From Membranihabitans marinus (lineage in GTDB: Bacteria; Bacteroidota; Bacteroidia; Chitinophagales; Saprospiraceae): 64,000 bases of DNA. Both the position numbers and the translations under genes were made by a program. The first letter of the stretch is position 1. Each line of letters starts with the position of its first letter. A model generated the notes under the pieces. The model was given only the letters and a program-made list of their open reading frames with translations. It made no database searches and was not told the DNA's origin. Where the stretch lies: the NCBI RefSeq assembly GCF_019802045.1, contig NZ_JAHVHU010000004.1, positions 310,001 to 374,000 of the forward strand, in the 5' to 3' direction. This document shows, one piece after another, positions 47,901 to 56,634 of the stretch.

Positions 47901-48492
47901 ACTTTCCATCTATATCAGATGAAGTTCCTTTATCTGTTCCCTTCACCAAAATATTCACACCAATCAATGGTTCACCTTCATCATTGGTCACTGTTCCTGA
48001 AATATTCAGTTCCAATTTTTTCCTGTACAATCGATCCAGAGAAAGAGATTCCAACTGGACGATGGGTTTTCGGGCCAGGCCTTCTTTGACTTCCTGCCGA
48101 TCGACAATTTCCTGAAAATGAACGATCATTTGTTTTAGTGATTCAATTCCCTCCTGATCACTTCTAAACACAGCGATGTATCTATTTTCAAACATTTGAT
48201 ACTGGAGGCTTGTTTGACTAAACACAGCTTCCAGAACTTCATCCACACTTTCGTGAGCCCCAGAAACGTATTCTACCTTTATATTGGCTACGATGGCCCG
48301 GTCATAGTTAAAAAAGACTTTATATTCTTTGCCAATACGCATGAATGCTTCTTCGATCAGAATCTCTTCATCCAATTCTGCCTCGGATGCATTACTCCAG
48401 GGCAAAAAGCACACCATGGCAATCAAAAAGCCCACTATATAAGAGAGCGCATGTGGCTTTAGGAATCGTTTTTCAATAGCTAGTGTCATCAT
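44953..48492 (-). CDS. SusC/RagA TonB-linked outer membrane transducer-type protein with STN domain
   Basis: 1179 aa. Domains in order: signal, an STN/secretin-N domain (about residues 50-112; KVFFNYDRAIVANIKVEYVS), a carboxypeptidase-D regulatory-like domain (about 158-232; GTVTNDEGEPLIGVNILVKG), TonB box/plug start (DEVVVVAFGTQKKEEVIGSV), plug with PLILIDGIEL and ILKDATATALYGARGANGVIL, and a barrel ending LQISF. The STN domain signals to FecR, which then frees an ECF sigma factor; both are encoded immediately upstream (48542 and 49803). This makes the locus substrate-inducible by trans-envelope signalling. Confidence 0.95.
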   Translation of the reverse strand: MMTLAIEKRFLKPHALSYIVGFLIAMVCFLPWSNASEAELDEEILIEEAFMRIGKEYKVFFNYDRAIVANIKVEYVSGAHESVDEVLEAVFSQTSLQYQMFENRYIAVFRSDQEGIESLKQMIVHFQEIVDRQEVKEGLARKPIVQLESLSLDRLYRKKLELNISGTVTNDEGEPLIGVNILVKGTDKGTSSDIDGKFTLKDVNEKATLVLSYVGYKKKEVPVNGRSSINVILESDAALVDEVVVVAFGTQKKEEVIGSVTTTSPKELKVPSSNLTTALAGQMAGMVAYQRSGEPGQDNADFFIRGVTTFGYKKDPLILIDGIELSSRELARMQVDDIESFSILKDATATALYGARGANGVILIKTKEGVEGKAKVSFRIENSISTPTKEVELADPITYMRLNNEAVLTRNPLGITPYPQQKIDNTIAGTNPLVYPATDWRDLLFKKNAVNQRANLNVSGGGPVARYYLAATLNQDNGLLKVDKRNNFNNNINLKTYELRANVNVNLTKTSEVGIKLYGTFDDYVGPIGGGSHFYREVVGSDPVAFPAFYPVDSQYQFVDHILFGNSPENLVNPYADLVRGYKEYNQSLMLAQFTFNQDLSFITEGLDFNGLFNTTRYSYFDVARAYRPYYYQVGYYDKYNDSYTLDPINEDTGTEYLSYSEGPKNVRSTTYIQLIANYNRVFADKHSVGSMLVFLMQNRLNGNAGSLQTSLPHRNIGLSGRFTYSYDKRYFAEFDFGYNGSERFYRTNRYGFFPSGGIAWEISNEDFMSGLNDFLTTFKVRYTYGLIGNDAIGSASDRFFYLSEVSLNASGRSAVFGLDNTYRKNGVVIYRYGNPEVTWERSYKSNLGFEVGLFDKLNFQADFWKEERTHILMTRSFIPTTMGLYPSSVPKANVGSAEGSGVDLSVDYSQFFRNSFWIQARANFTYASSHFSAFEEPIYDNEPWKSRIGYPINQQWGYIAERLFVDDEEVFNSPVQNFGEVPMGGDIKYRDVNGDGQITTLDQVPIGHPTTPEVIYGFGGSFGYKDFDFSFFFQGLARESFWIDVNRTSPFAYSGKVNGLNLKNQLLEAYANDHWSEDNRDLYALWPRLSPNVNVNNRQQNTWFMRNGSFLRLKHAEVGYSLPEHLADRFFLEKARIYFSGINLLSVSAFKLWDVEMAGNGLNYPIQKVYNIGLQISF

Positions 48493-48541
48493 TTGGTTAT
48501 ATTTAAAATTTAGAAGGTCCCTACCCTGGGTAAGACCAGTA

Positions 48542-49633
48542 TTACTTTTTTTGAATCAAAACTTGATCGTTCTCTTTGGTTGTAATCCGAAGCTGTAGTG
48601 TTAACTCCATCAGACTTTTTACGGTATTCCAGTCTTTGTATGGCACGCCAATGGAGACCTTGGTGTCGAGCAGACTTTGATCCAGCACTTCAAAATGCTT
48701 CCCATATATATCTTCCAAGTGCTCAAGCATTTGCTTGAAATCGATATCGTGATACGCCAGGGTTCCATCTTTCCATTCGGTCATGGATTCCGCTGTTTCT
48801 GATTCGTGTTGTTTTAGCTTTTGCGAGCGGGCTGAATAAGCCAGGGACTCACCGGGTTCCATTATGATGGGGTTTCTGGCTGTTGAAGTCCTGCCGGGCA
48901 CCCGGATTCTATCCTTCGAATATTGATCGTCAGTGGTCAAAGAGTCAAGCAGACCAAGCCGGATCGAACCACTTTCCAAATACACCTTCGTTTCTCCCCG
49001 TCGGTCAGCCACATTGAATGTCGTCCCAAGTACATCAATTAAAAGATCTGAGGTCTGCACCTGAAAAGGTAAACGAGCACTTTTATTTTCATAGTCAGGA
49101 TGATCCGGTTTTGAAATATTTACATGTGCTACATCGAAAAAAGCTTCACCTTCCAGCTCAGCATATCGGACGGTGTCATTTTTCCAGTCATTTTTCCAGG
49201 TTAATCTGGAATTGGCATTAAGAATGATCGCTGTTCCGTCGTTCAATACAATATCTCTGGTCTCTCCAAACCCTGTCGTATACGTCAAATAATCAGGCCG
49301 GGACTCCCAGGTCCACCACACGGCCAAGGACACCATCAATGTCAAAGATGCCGCCACGCCCCACTGCCACATCTGGCGAATCAACACTCTTTTGTTCTCT
49401 ATGTGACTTTTAGTTGCGCGTTTGTTTTTCTCTTCAACAATCTCTGCCCAGCTCAACTCAGGTAGGTGCGTTTGTTTGACATTCACATTCCACCGTTGAC
49501 GCATCAAATCATCCAAGCCTTCAGGATCTTTGATATGTTTTAGTTGATCAAACAACTGCCTGGCTTCTGACGCTGTCAAATCTCTGTTCAGATGCTTTTC
49601 TAAAAGTTTTCTTATATCAGTGTGTTTGTCCAC
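48542..49633 (-). CDS. FecR family anti-sigma factor
   Basis: 363 aa starting at GTG (49631-49633). Cytoplasmic N-terminal part (about 1-85), one membrane helix (WGVAASLTLMVSLAVWW) and a periplasmic FecR domain (TYTTGFGETRDIVLNDGTAIILN, EGEAFFDV, IDVLGTTFNV, VYLESGSIRL). A C-terminal part (YHDIDFKQMLEHLEDIYG and later) resembles the DUF4974/STN-like module. It holds the ECF sigma factor at 49803 in check until the STN domain of the SusC signals. It is co-directional with susC across 49 bases, and divergent from the sigma gene. Confidence 0.92.
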   Translation of the reverse strand: MDKHTDIRKLLEKHLNRDLTASEARQLFDQLKHIKDPEGLDDLMRQRWNVNVKQTHLPELSWAEIVEEKNKRATKSHIENKRVLIRQMWQWGVAASLTLMVSLAVWWTWESRPDYLTYTTGFGETRDIVLNDGTAIILNANSRLTWKNDWKNDTVRYAELEGEAFFDVAHVNISKPDHPDYENKSARLPFQVQTSDLLIDVLGTTFNVADRRGETKVYLESGSIRLGLLDSLTTDDQYSKDRIRVPGRTSTARNPIIMEPGESLAYSARSQKLKQHESETAESMTEWKDGTLAYHDIDFKQMLEHLEDIYGKHFEVLDQSLLDTKVSIGVPYKDWNTVKSLMELTLQLRITTKENDQVLIQKK

Positions 49634-49802
49634 GCTCCATTTTTGAAATTACGGTTCCATTCATTAGGAATTAATAATATTTTAGATCTCTCTATTACCT
49701 ATACAAGACTCTCCAAAATCTTAAATGTACTAGTGAATTCATAAAATTTATTAATTTAGGCGCAGATACAGGATTTTGAAAAGAGGATTTTAAAGAAGCT
49801 AT

Positions 49803-50363
49803 ATGAATAATGCATCAACTCAATCGGAGCAATTATTTCTAAAATACAGGGAAAGGGTTTTTGGTTTTTTTGTGGATTTTCTCAGCAACAAGGAGATAGC
49901 TCGAGATCTCACCCAGGATGTATTTGTTAAGATACTTCAACGTGAAAAAGCGTTGGACGACATCGATGACAAAGACGGCTACATCTACCAAATGTGTCGT
50001 AACCGCGCCTTTGACTACCTCAAAAAAGCAGCTTATCGAAAAGAATACTGGGCGTATATTTTAAGTTATCAAAAAGAATCCGAACCGGCGGTGGATCCGG
50101 CTGCAGACCTCAACATGAATCGGGAACACTACCGTCAAATGCTGGAGGGATATCTTTCTAAGCTCCCCCATCAACAACGTCTTATCTTCCACTTGAGTAA
50201 ACGGGAAGGTCTTTCCCACAAAAAAATTGCGGCTCAACTTAATATTTCACCCCATACCGTGCGCAATCACCTGGCGCAGGCCATGAAAAACATTCGATCT
50301 GAAATTTCTCCTTCGGATCTGGAGATGATGTCACTATTGGCTGCCCTATATTGGGTGGTGTAG
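49803..50363 (+). CDS. ECF-type RNA polymerase sigma factor
   Basis: 186 aa. Region 2: LFLKYRERVFGFFVDFLSNKEIARDLTQDVFVKIL (DLTQDVFVKIL is the key part). Region 4: LPHQQRLIFHLSKREGLSHKKIAAQLNISPHTVRNHLAQAMKNIR (HKKIAAQLNISPHTVRNH is the helix-turn-helix). The length and lack of regions 1 and 3 fit an ECF sigma factor. It is divergently transcribed from fecR-susC over about 169 bases, so it is likely to activate that unit when the FecR signal arrives. The intervening region must hold both promoters; I see no clear matched pair of elements. Confidence 0.93.
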   Translation: MNNASTQSEQLFLKYRERVFGFFVDFLSNKEIARDLTQDVFVKILQREKALDDIDDKDGYIYQMCRNRAFDYLKKAAYRKEYWAYILSYQKESEPAVDPAADLNMNREHYRQMLEGYLSKLPHQQRLIFHLSKREGLSHKKIAAQLNISPHTVRNHLAQAMKNIRSEISPSDLEMMSLLAALYWVV

Positions 50364-50558
50364 TAGCTCCATGCTGGTATAACACCGGTGCGCACAGTTT
50401 AGGGTAGCTCCGTTCCAGAAACTATCCTCGTACTAGCCTTCCACCGCACATGTCTGACAACATCTCAACTTTTAACAAAAAAGTAGCAGAAATTAATTGG
50501 CAAGATAGCCCATAAGGAATGAGTACTTCATCTTATAAGCCTTCACATCGAATACGAA

Positions 50559-51451
50559 TTACCCTTTATTAGCGTATTCATAATCTTCCAGTATCACTTC
50601 GCCAAGTGGCAGACCAGATGGTTTGTGGGACTCGCTTTCGGCCAACTTGCTCCAGTTCTTCCAATGCCCGACGACATGGGGATCATTCATTCTTTTTTCA
50701 TTGAAGTCCAGAAATTTATTTTTTTGTAACATCTGGCGCATTGCTCTTAAACCAGGTCACCCATAAATCTGACTGGAGTTGAATTTCTTCCTTGGTATTG
50801 CCAAGCACATCAGTCCCATACATACCAACTACAAATGTCTTTTCACCAACCCCCTGCCCTGGGCCCCAATAACCATTTGTTGGGATATAGGCCTTACCAT
50901 CAAGCCAGGGTTTATAATCACCCATAAGCTCATCACTGAATTTAGAGAAATTTACTGAAAACCCTCCTACAACATCTATTCTGTGACGATGGCCCTCAAA
51001 TTTCAACATTTCATCAACCTTCTCAGGTGCTAATCCAGGATAGTAAGAGTAGATCGGAGATGTGTAAAGCCATATGCTGAGTGAAAAGTTCAACCGTTCC
51101 CCCATTGCCATACCTGATCGTATTTCCACCTATTACTTTCCCAGTTTTATTTACCGGTCTATTCACTGCGAGCTCTACCCCTTGTGCCCCATTACTACCC
51201 GTTTCAACAATGACCTGAAATGCTAAAATTTCATTGTAAAAACCTTTTAGTTTGATCTTATGACCGTCCCAGGTATAATTATTGATTTTTGATGCGTGGT
51301 TTAAGTCATCTCTGAAAACTTTCTCTCCATCTCCAAGCACCCATACATCAGTTATTTGTGCGGTAACGGCAACCGGATTAATAAAGTTAAAAACAAGAAA
51401 ATATAAACATAATCTTATATGCTGCTGAAATACCAACCGTTCTTTGTTCAT
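50559..51451 (-). pseudogene. Frameshifted GH123/DUF4091-like secreted gene, fused to a duplicated discoidin fragment
   Basis: The N-terminal part reads from the Met at 51451 with a signal peptide, then QITDVWVLGDGEKVF and KGFYNEILAFQVIVETG, in the style of the N-terminal domain of DUF4091/GH123-like proteins, and continues to about VELFTQH. The frame is then lost near 51080: the continuation (YTSPIYSYYPGLAPEKVDEML, LGNTKEEIQLQSDLWVTWF) is in another frame and ends after about 240 residues total with no catalytic domain. A further piece at about 50563-50660 encodes NWSKLAESESHKPSGLP-GEV, nearly the same as the discoidin gene at 40421. The whole is a decayed fusion of two genes. Confidence 0.65.
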
Positions 51452-51620
51452 ACTATTTACTATTTGATCTATGCTAATTTTCCAATCTAATATTAAATAA
51501 TAATTATTTTTTATTTTCAACATAGAGGAAATATTTTCTTGATTTCTATGATCGTTCCATCATAACTTTTCAGACTTTGCATAATTCTTAATCCTCCTCC
51601 GACACCCTGTACAACGAACT

Positions 51621-54386
51621 TTATTCTTCGCCCAACAATTTTACCCCATACAATCGACCAGGCTGAACTTGGTATCTTCCTGCTGGTGCCAGGAAGTATA
51701 TCGTATTCTCACCTGCCTTCACCTGAACATTGAACTTTATTTCACCGGAATCGCTCTGGACGTTCCAGTACCCGGGCTTCAGGTCCGCCAATAAAATTTG
51801 AAAATTTCCTGAACCGGGAATTTCTATAGCAAAAGAGTCCCGAATCAAATCACTGTGGTTACTTATGCTCACCACCCGATCTGCCAAAATGACTACATCA
51901 CTTTGTGGTGTTTCCAGTGTAGTCACAGGCAAAGGTGGCGTATCATCCGCTGTCATCTGGAGCACCGTCAAAAACCGGTCCCGCTTGGAGGGTTGCGATG
52001 GTGTGACCATAATGCGGTGCCCCGATACCTCTGGTTGCACCTGTGAAGGAACCTGGTATTGATACCCAAACGAGCTATTTGCTTCTTGACCACTAAAAAC
52101 TTCAATCTTGCGCTCATTGTAGCCTGGTTTGACCATTTCGACGAAGGTGTTCCCGGTTTTACCATTGCGCTGATTATAGAGTCGCCACTGTTTTTCTTTG
52201 ATTTCGGGAGGATTCAATGTGTTGATTTGCCAGTATTTTTGAAAATTCTCATGAGACGTAGTCATATCATCAGCCAAAATAATAGCTGCGGGAACATCAT
52301 TGCGGTCGAGGTTCAAAAAACAAAAAGAACGGGTATAATCACTCATTTTAGAGGTATATGCCGCCGTCAAATCTGCCTTAAAATAACTAAACTGAGGCTG
52401 CTTCAGCTGAGGCCCCATGGCCGTAGATACTACCCGACCATTATCAAACCAGGGATCTGTCATTGCTTCTTCGGGTGTTCGTGGGAAACGCTGGTTCAGC
52501 CGGGTTCCCCCATCGTTCGACTCCGTATTTAAAAACTTCTCATCCGGATCCACCGCAAGCATCATGCTGTGCGCGATAGACCGTTTGTTGAAATTGTAAT
52601 CATAGGGTGTACCATAAAATTTATAGATTCCCAGGTCGCCGAGCTGCTGTCCCCGGTAGTAAACCTGAATCGCTCCGGCATCCGAATGTTGGTGGTTCCC
52701 AAAATGATATCCACCGCCCTTTACCTCAGCCACGACGTCATCACTTTCCATACTGATATCCCACCCGGTCCGGGCGACCATGGAGCCCAATACAGGCCCA
52801 AAATCTTTGGTCAAAGGCAACGATTCACGGCTTTTATTGCCCATGAGCTCGGGATCATTCAGAAGCAGATACAACACCGGATTGTGAGGGAGTCCGCCTT
52901 GCCTTTGGAACTCTCCTTTCAAAACCGGGTCCCGGGCATAGGAATACATCATGAGCATGGTAATCGGTCGGTTCCAATAGTAGAATTCACCGGGTTTTCC
53001 GGCACTAAATCCATCCCCATCTCGAAGCATCTGACCGTCCGGGCGGCGCATATAATGCCAGTAATCCCCCATTCCTTTTATATTATTATCAAACACCGGT
53101 TCACCGGTCATCCGATAAAAAAGCCAGGCGGCGTGCATCTCCCAGGCAAACCGATAGGCGGCATAATTCACACCTTGATTGTGCCGCGGCGATTGATATT
53201 CAAACGCCCGCATGGGAACTAATTGTTCCAGGATGATATAGGATGTATACTGATAAGGCGTGGGGTCTTCATCGTATATGGCGATACTCATAGCCAAGAG
53301 GTCCCGATTGATCTGTGCTTCATTCCCGTGACCATTTACGATACTTTGCTTAAACGGTGGCCAACCACATTCCATGTCCATGGACAGTCTCATCAGACGT
53401 TCAACCATCTCATTCTTTTCATCCTCGGTCATCAGATCGTAGCACCAATCGTAAACCAGCGACGCGGTATAGATCGTCCGCCCCATTTCCCGTGTAATAT
53501 CAAGAATATTTCCGAACGATACCACATCCAGATAGCTGCTCATCAAATCAATGGCTTCCCGGCCTATCATTTTGTCGTCTTCCATCAGATAATAAAACGC
53601 TTTGAGCTTGGCTGCTTTTTCCAATTCCACATCAAACGACATTTCAATGGTGGAATCTACTTCAAACTCAAACGGTTCTTTGGCCTCATCAGCTACTTTT
53701 TTCCAAATATGACTGTGCTCTTTGGATTCAAGCCGGTCTTTCACCAATGGCAAAGTTTGCGAATTCACCCAAAGTCTGGGGTGCTCCTTTGGTGGAAGAA
53801 CTGTCGGTTTGTATTCTTCAACTTCGTTGGGTACGGCAGGGGCTACATACTTTTTAAGTTCCACAAAATCTAACCGAACACCACGAGGTAACCAGATTTT
53901 GAGCACTTGCGCCTCTCCGGATAACATAAACTTTCCCGTGGTTTGCCGGGGGCGGTTCCACGGCACATAAATGACCCGACTGGTTGCTCGCTGATCATCA
54001 AACTCCATTTTCATAAATAAGGATTCGTATTTGGAAGTAGCTGCTTCCATCAATGTTGCTCCCTCTTCATCAGTCTTTGCGTAAGTACTCATTACATAAT
54101 ATCCAGCTACAGGAGCTTTAAATTCAAAAAGAATATCCGGTTCCTCTCGTTCCATATCCAGCGCAGCCGGTACTCCGTTTTTGAGTGTTATTCCTTTTTT
54201 ATTGGTTAATCGATCATCAGCTATTATCGTCGTGGTCCGGGAATTAATTTGTGCCTGGTCAGCGCCCATGCGATAAACGCCTGCTGCTTCAAAAGAGTCA
54301 TAACTCACCTGAGCTTGTCCCGACCCACCGCAGAACAGGATCAATAGTAAAATCATTGTCAGTGCTTTGCAATCGCGGTTCATCAT
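51621..54386 (-). CDS. Heparinase II/III-like polysaccharide lyase
   Basis: 921 aa with signal peptide (ILLLILFCGGSGQA). N-terminal beta-sandwich-like region (to about 195), an (alpha/alpha) toroid region (about 200-510; for example FYYLMEDDKMIGREAIDLMS, HNQGVNYAAYRFAWEMHAAW) and the Heparinase II/III beta region from about 520, including GGYHFGNHQHSDAGAIQVYY near residue 565 and KFYGTPYDYNF. His and Tyr in these segments are likely catalytic. Such lyases cleave uronate-containing glycans; the exact PL family and substrate are not determined. It stands alone between the pseudogene and the SDR gene. Confidence 0.8.
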   Translation of the reverse strand: MMNRDCKALTMILLLILFCGGSGQAQVSYDSFEAAGVYRMGADQAQINSRTTTIIADDRLTNKKGITLKNGVPAALDMEREEPDILFEFKAPVAGYYVMSTYAKTDEEGATLMEAATSKYESLFMKMEFDDQRATSRVIYVPWNRPRQTTGKFMLSGEAQVLKIWLPRGVRLDFVELKKYVAPAVPNEVEEYKPTVLPPKEHPRLWVNSQTLPLVKDRLESKEHSHIWKKVADEAKEPFEFEVDSTIEMSFDVELEKAAKLKAFYYLMEDDKMIGREAIDLMSSYLDVVSFGNILDITREMGRTIYTASLVYDWCYDLMTEDEKNEMVERLMRLSMDMECGWPPFKQSIVNGHGNEAQINRDLLAMSIAIYDEDPTPYQYTSYIILEQLVPMRAFEYQSPRHNQGVNYAAYRFAWEMHAAWLFYRMTGEPVFDNNIKGMGDYWHYMRRPDGQMLRDGDGFSAGKPGEFYYWNRPITMLMMYSYARDPVLKGEFQRQGGLPHNPVLYLLLNDPELMGNKSRESLPLTKDFGPVLGSMVARTGWDISMESDDVVAEVKGGGYHFGNHQHSDAGAIQVYYRGQQLGDLGIYKFYGTPYDYNFNKRSIAHSMMLAVDPDEKFLNTESNDGGTRLNQRFPRTPEEAMTDPWFDNGRVVSTAMGPQLKQPQFSYFKADLTAAYTSKMSDYTRSFCFLNLDRNDVPAAIILADDMTTSHENFQKYWQINTLNPPEIKEKQWRLYNQRNGKTGNTFVEMVKPGYNERKIEVFSGQEANSSFGYQYQVPSQVQPEVSGHRIMVTPSQPSKRDRFLTVLQMTADDTPPLPVTTLETPQSDVVILADRVVSISNHSDLIRDSFAIEIPGSGNFQILLADLKPGYWNVQSDSGEIKFNVQVKAGENTIYFLAPAGRYQVQPGRLYGVKLLGEE

Positions 54387-54545
54387 ATTAAAAGTTGTTA
54401 GTTTTATGTAGTTTTCATCCGGCTACGAAGTTGCCGCCTGTGTAATTGGCGTCGAATATACCCAAACTTAATTTTTTGATCAAATGCATTAATATCCCTT
54501 TTCGATCCGATTGGGTTTTGTATCTTTTGAGAAAATTTTCGTACG

Positions 54546-55262
54546 ATGGGAAAAGGCAGGCTCAAAATCGCTTTAATCACAGGCGGTTCCAAAGGCATCG
54601 GAAAAGCCCTTGGAACAGGATTAGCAAAAGTCGGATATCAGGTTATTCTGACTGGACGCCATGAAAAAGATCTGAAGAAAACCGTTCAGGAAATTGTCTC
54701 GCTGGGATACCAAAAACCAATCTATTATATCCTGGATATCACCAATTCCGGTCTGATCACACAAACCATCGATGCCATTGCAGCACAGTTTGGCCGTATA
54801 GATGTCCTTATTAACAATGCCGGCATACACCGTAAAGGAACACTGGATCTTTCTGAAAAAGATTTCAGAGAACTTTTGGAAACCAACATCACAGGTCAGT
54901 TTTTAGTAGCTCAGGCGGTGGTCCCATTAATGAAAAGACAACGATCCGGATATATATTCAATGTAGTATCTCGCTCTGCAACAGTAGGTTTTCCAGGTAC
55001 CGGGGGCTATTGCGCTTCAAAGTGGGGGCTGCGCGGCCTCAGTGAATCACTGTACCGGGAATTAACCCCGATCGGCATCAAAGTAACCGCTCTTTGTCCC
55101 GCCTGGGTGGATACGGATATGGCGAACCGAGCAGGCAGTCCGTTGGCACCGGAGGACAGGATCCAGACACAAGATCTGTTTCACACCATCGAATGGTTGC
55201 TGAATTTATCTGACGGTGCGTGCGTAAAAGAAGTAGTAATTACGAATCCCCTGAGTTTGTGA
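54546..55262 (+). CDS. SDR family oxidoreductase
   Basis: 238 aa, classical SDR. TGGSKGIG at residues 12-19, NNAG at about 90-93, catalytic Tyr155 and Lys159 (YCASK). Related in kind to sugar or keto-acid reductases such as those for uronate or 3-oxo metabolites, but no substrate-specific residue is recognised. It faces the heparinase-like gene across 159 bases and precedes the isomerase-like gene by 202 bases on the same strand, so it may work on the lyase product. Confidence 0.85.
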   Translation: MGKGRLKIALITGGSKGIGKALGTGLAKVGYQVILTGRHEKDLKKTVQEIVSLGYQKPIYYILDITNSGLITQTIDAIAAQFGRIDVLINNAGIHRKGTLDLSEKDFRELLETNITGQFLVAQAVVPLMKRQRSGYIFNVVSRSATVGFPGTGGYCASKWGLRGLSESLYRELTPIGIKVTALCPAWVDTDMANRAGSPLAPEDRIQTQDLFHTIEWLLNLSDGACVKEVVITNPLSL

Positions 55263-55278
55263 ATACCCTGGAGTGGGG

Positions 55279-55381
55279 GTGCCCCAAACCTTATGCTAAC
55301 ACTGGTCTGGGGCACAGCACCGAAATTCGACAATTAGAACGTCTAGTCCAGGTGTGGGGCGGATTTTAACCGCCAAACACC
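55279..55381 (+). repeat. Two hairpins between the SDR and isomerase genes
   Basis: A 12-bp stem with one mismatch (55279-55290 with 55304-55315, GTGCCCC...GGGGCAC) and a second imperfect stem (55351-55362 with 55370-55381). Neither is followed by a T-run. The first may mark the end of the SDR transcript. Confidence 0.5.
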
Positions 55382-55464
55382 ATAAATCGCAGGAGTGGGC
55401 TTATAAAAAGATCGCAATTGGGTAAGAAATTACTATATTCCATGTACTATAATAACCGATCATT

Positions 55465-56373
55465 ATGAAAAACACACCGACCAGACGGACATTTCTAAAA
55501 ACAATGATGACAGCGCCTGCTCTTTCCACTTTTAGTTTTCAGGTCCTAACTTCTACTTCTGATCACGGTAAGAAGGACTTACCCCATAAATTTAAACTCA
55601 GCCTTAACGTATATTCTTTCAACGCCCTGCTCCAACAAGGGGTAATAGACCTTTTTGACGTACTGGATTTCTGCGCTGAGTATAATTTTGAGGCCATCGA
55701 TCCGACCGCGTATTACTTTCCAGGTTACCCGGAAGTACCAGCTGATGAATACATGCGGGAATTCAAGCGAAAGGCATTTCTGCTTGGCCTGGATATCAGC
55801 GGGACCGGTGTGCGGAATGACTTTGCCAATCCGGATGCAGACAGCCGGCGGGATGATATTGAATTAATCCGTCAATGGACGGAGGTCGCCTTCAAGATGG
55901 GGATTCCCGCTCTTCGAATATTTCCAGGGCATCACGATCACTCCGGATATGCTCGGGAAGAAGTTTTTGAATGGATGGCCAGGGACATCAAAACCTGCTG
56001 CAAAACTGGCGAAAAATATGGTGTGATGATCGCAGTGCAAAACCACAATGGATTTTTAAAAACCGCAGCTGATGTTAACCATCTTTTTACATTGGTTGAC
56101 TCGGACTGGATGGGATTGAATCTTGATATCGGCAGCTACCGGCAACATCCCCCCTATCAGGAAATCCAAAAAAATATCCATAAAGCGATTACTTGGCAGA
56201 TCAAGGAAAATGTATGGATCGAAGATCAAGAAACACCCACGGATTTTGAGCGATTGATGCCGATTATCCAAAGATCCGGTTACCGGGGTTACTAACCACT
56301 TGAGACACTTGGACCGGGAGATCCCTACGAGAAAGTACCAGTTTTGTTGGATAAAGTGCGGAGAGCAATGTAA
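55465..56373 (+). pseudogene. Sugar phosphate isomerase/epimerase, in-frame stop near the C-terminus
   Basis: TIM-barrel isomerase of the xylose-isomerase-like family with a twin-Arg-style leader (TRRTFLKT). Features include FKLSLNVYSFNALLQQGVIDLFDVL, EAIDPTAYYFPGYPEVPADE, and VQNHNGF (about residue 193) leading to GLNLDIGSYR (about 214). An in-frame TAA at 56293-56295 ends a 276-aa product right after RGY. The same frame then continues PLETLGPGDPYEKVPVLLDK to a stop at 56371-56373, as expected for the family C-terminus. The stop most simply replaces a Leu codon (TTA). The shortened product may still fold, so this could be a recent lesion rather than a dead gene. Confidence 0.7.
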
Positions 56374-56634
56374 CTGGTTATTGGGACGCTTGGCTTTAGG
56401 ACGTTTCACTTTGATTATTATAGCAGGGATTTCGTTCCAGGCTTTCTAACTTTCAGCTTCCAGCCTCAAACCTCTCGATTCAATCGCATTATTCCTTTTG
56501 CGTTCAGCAGACTTATTGTGTAAATAAATCAAAAATCAATTACTACGGTATGAAATTCGCACATCCTGAATTTCATCGTGTGTGATCAAATTGTGCGTCC
56601 ATTTTCAACTTTCAATTTTCAATTTTCAATTGAT

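Noticed and set aside
52569-53873. Two long adjacent open frames (217 and 216 aa) on the plus strand
   Set aside because: They lie entirely opposite the heparinase-like gene, show no family features and read like antisense shadows.
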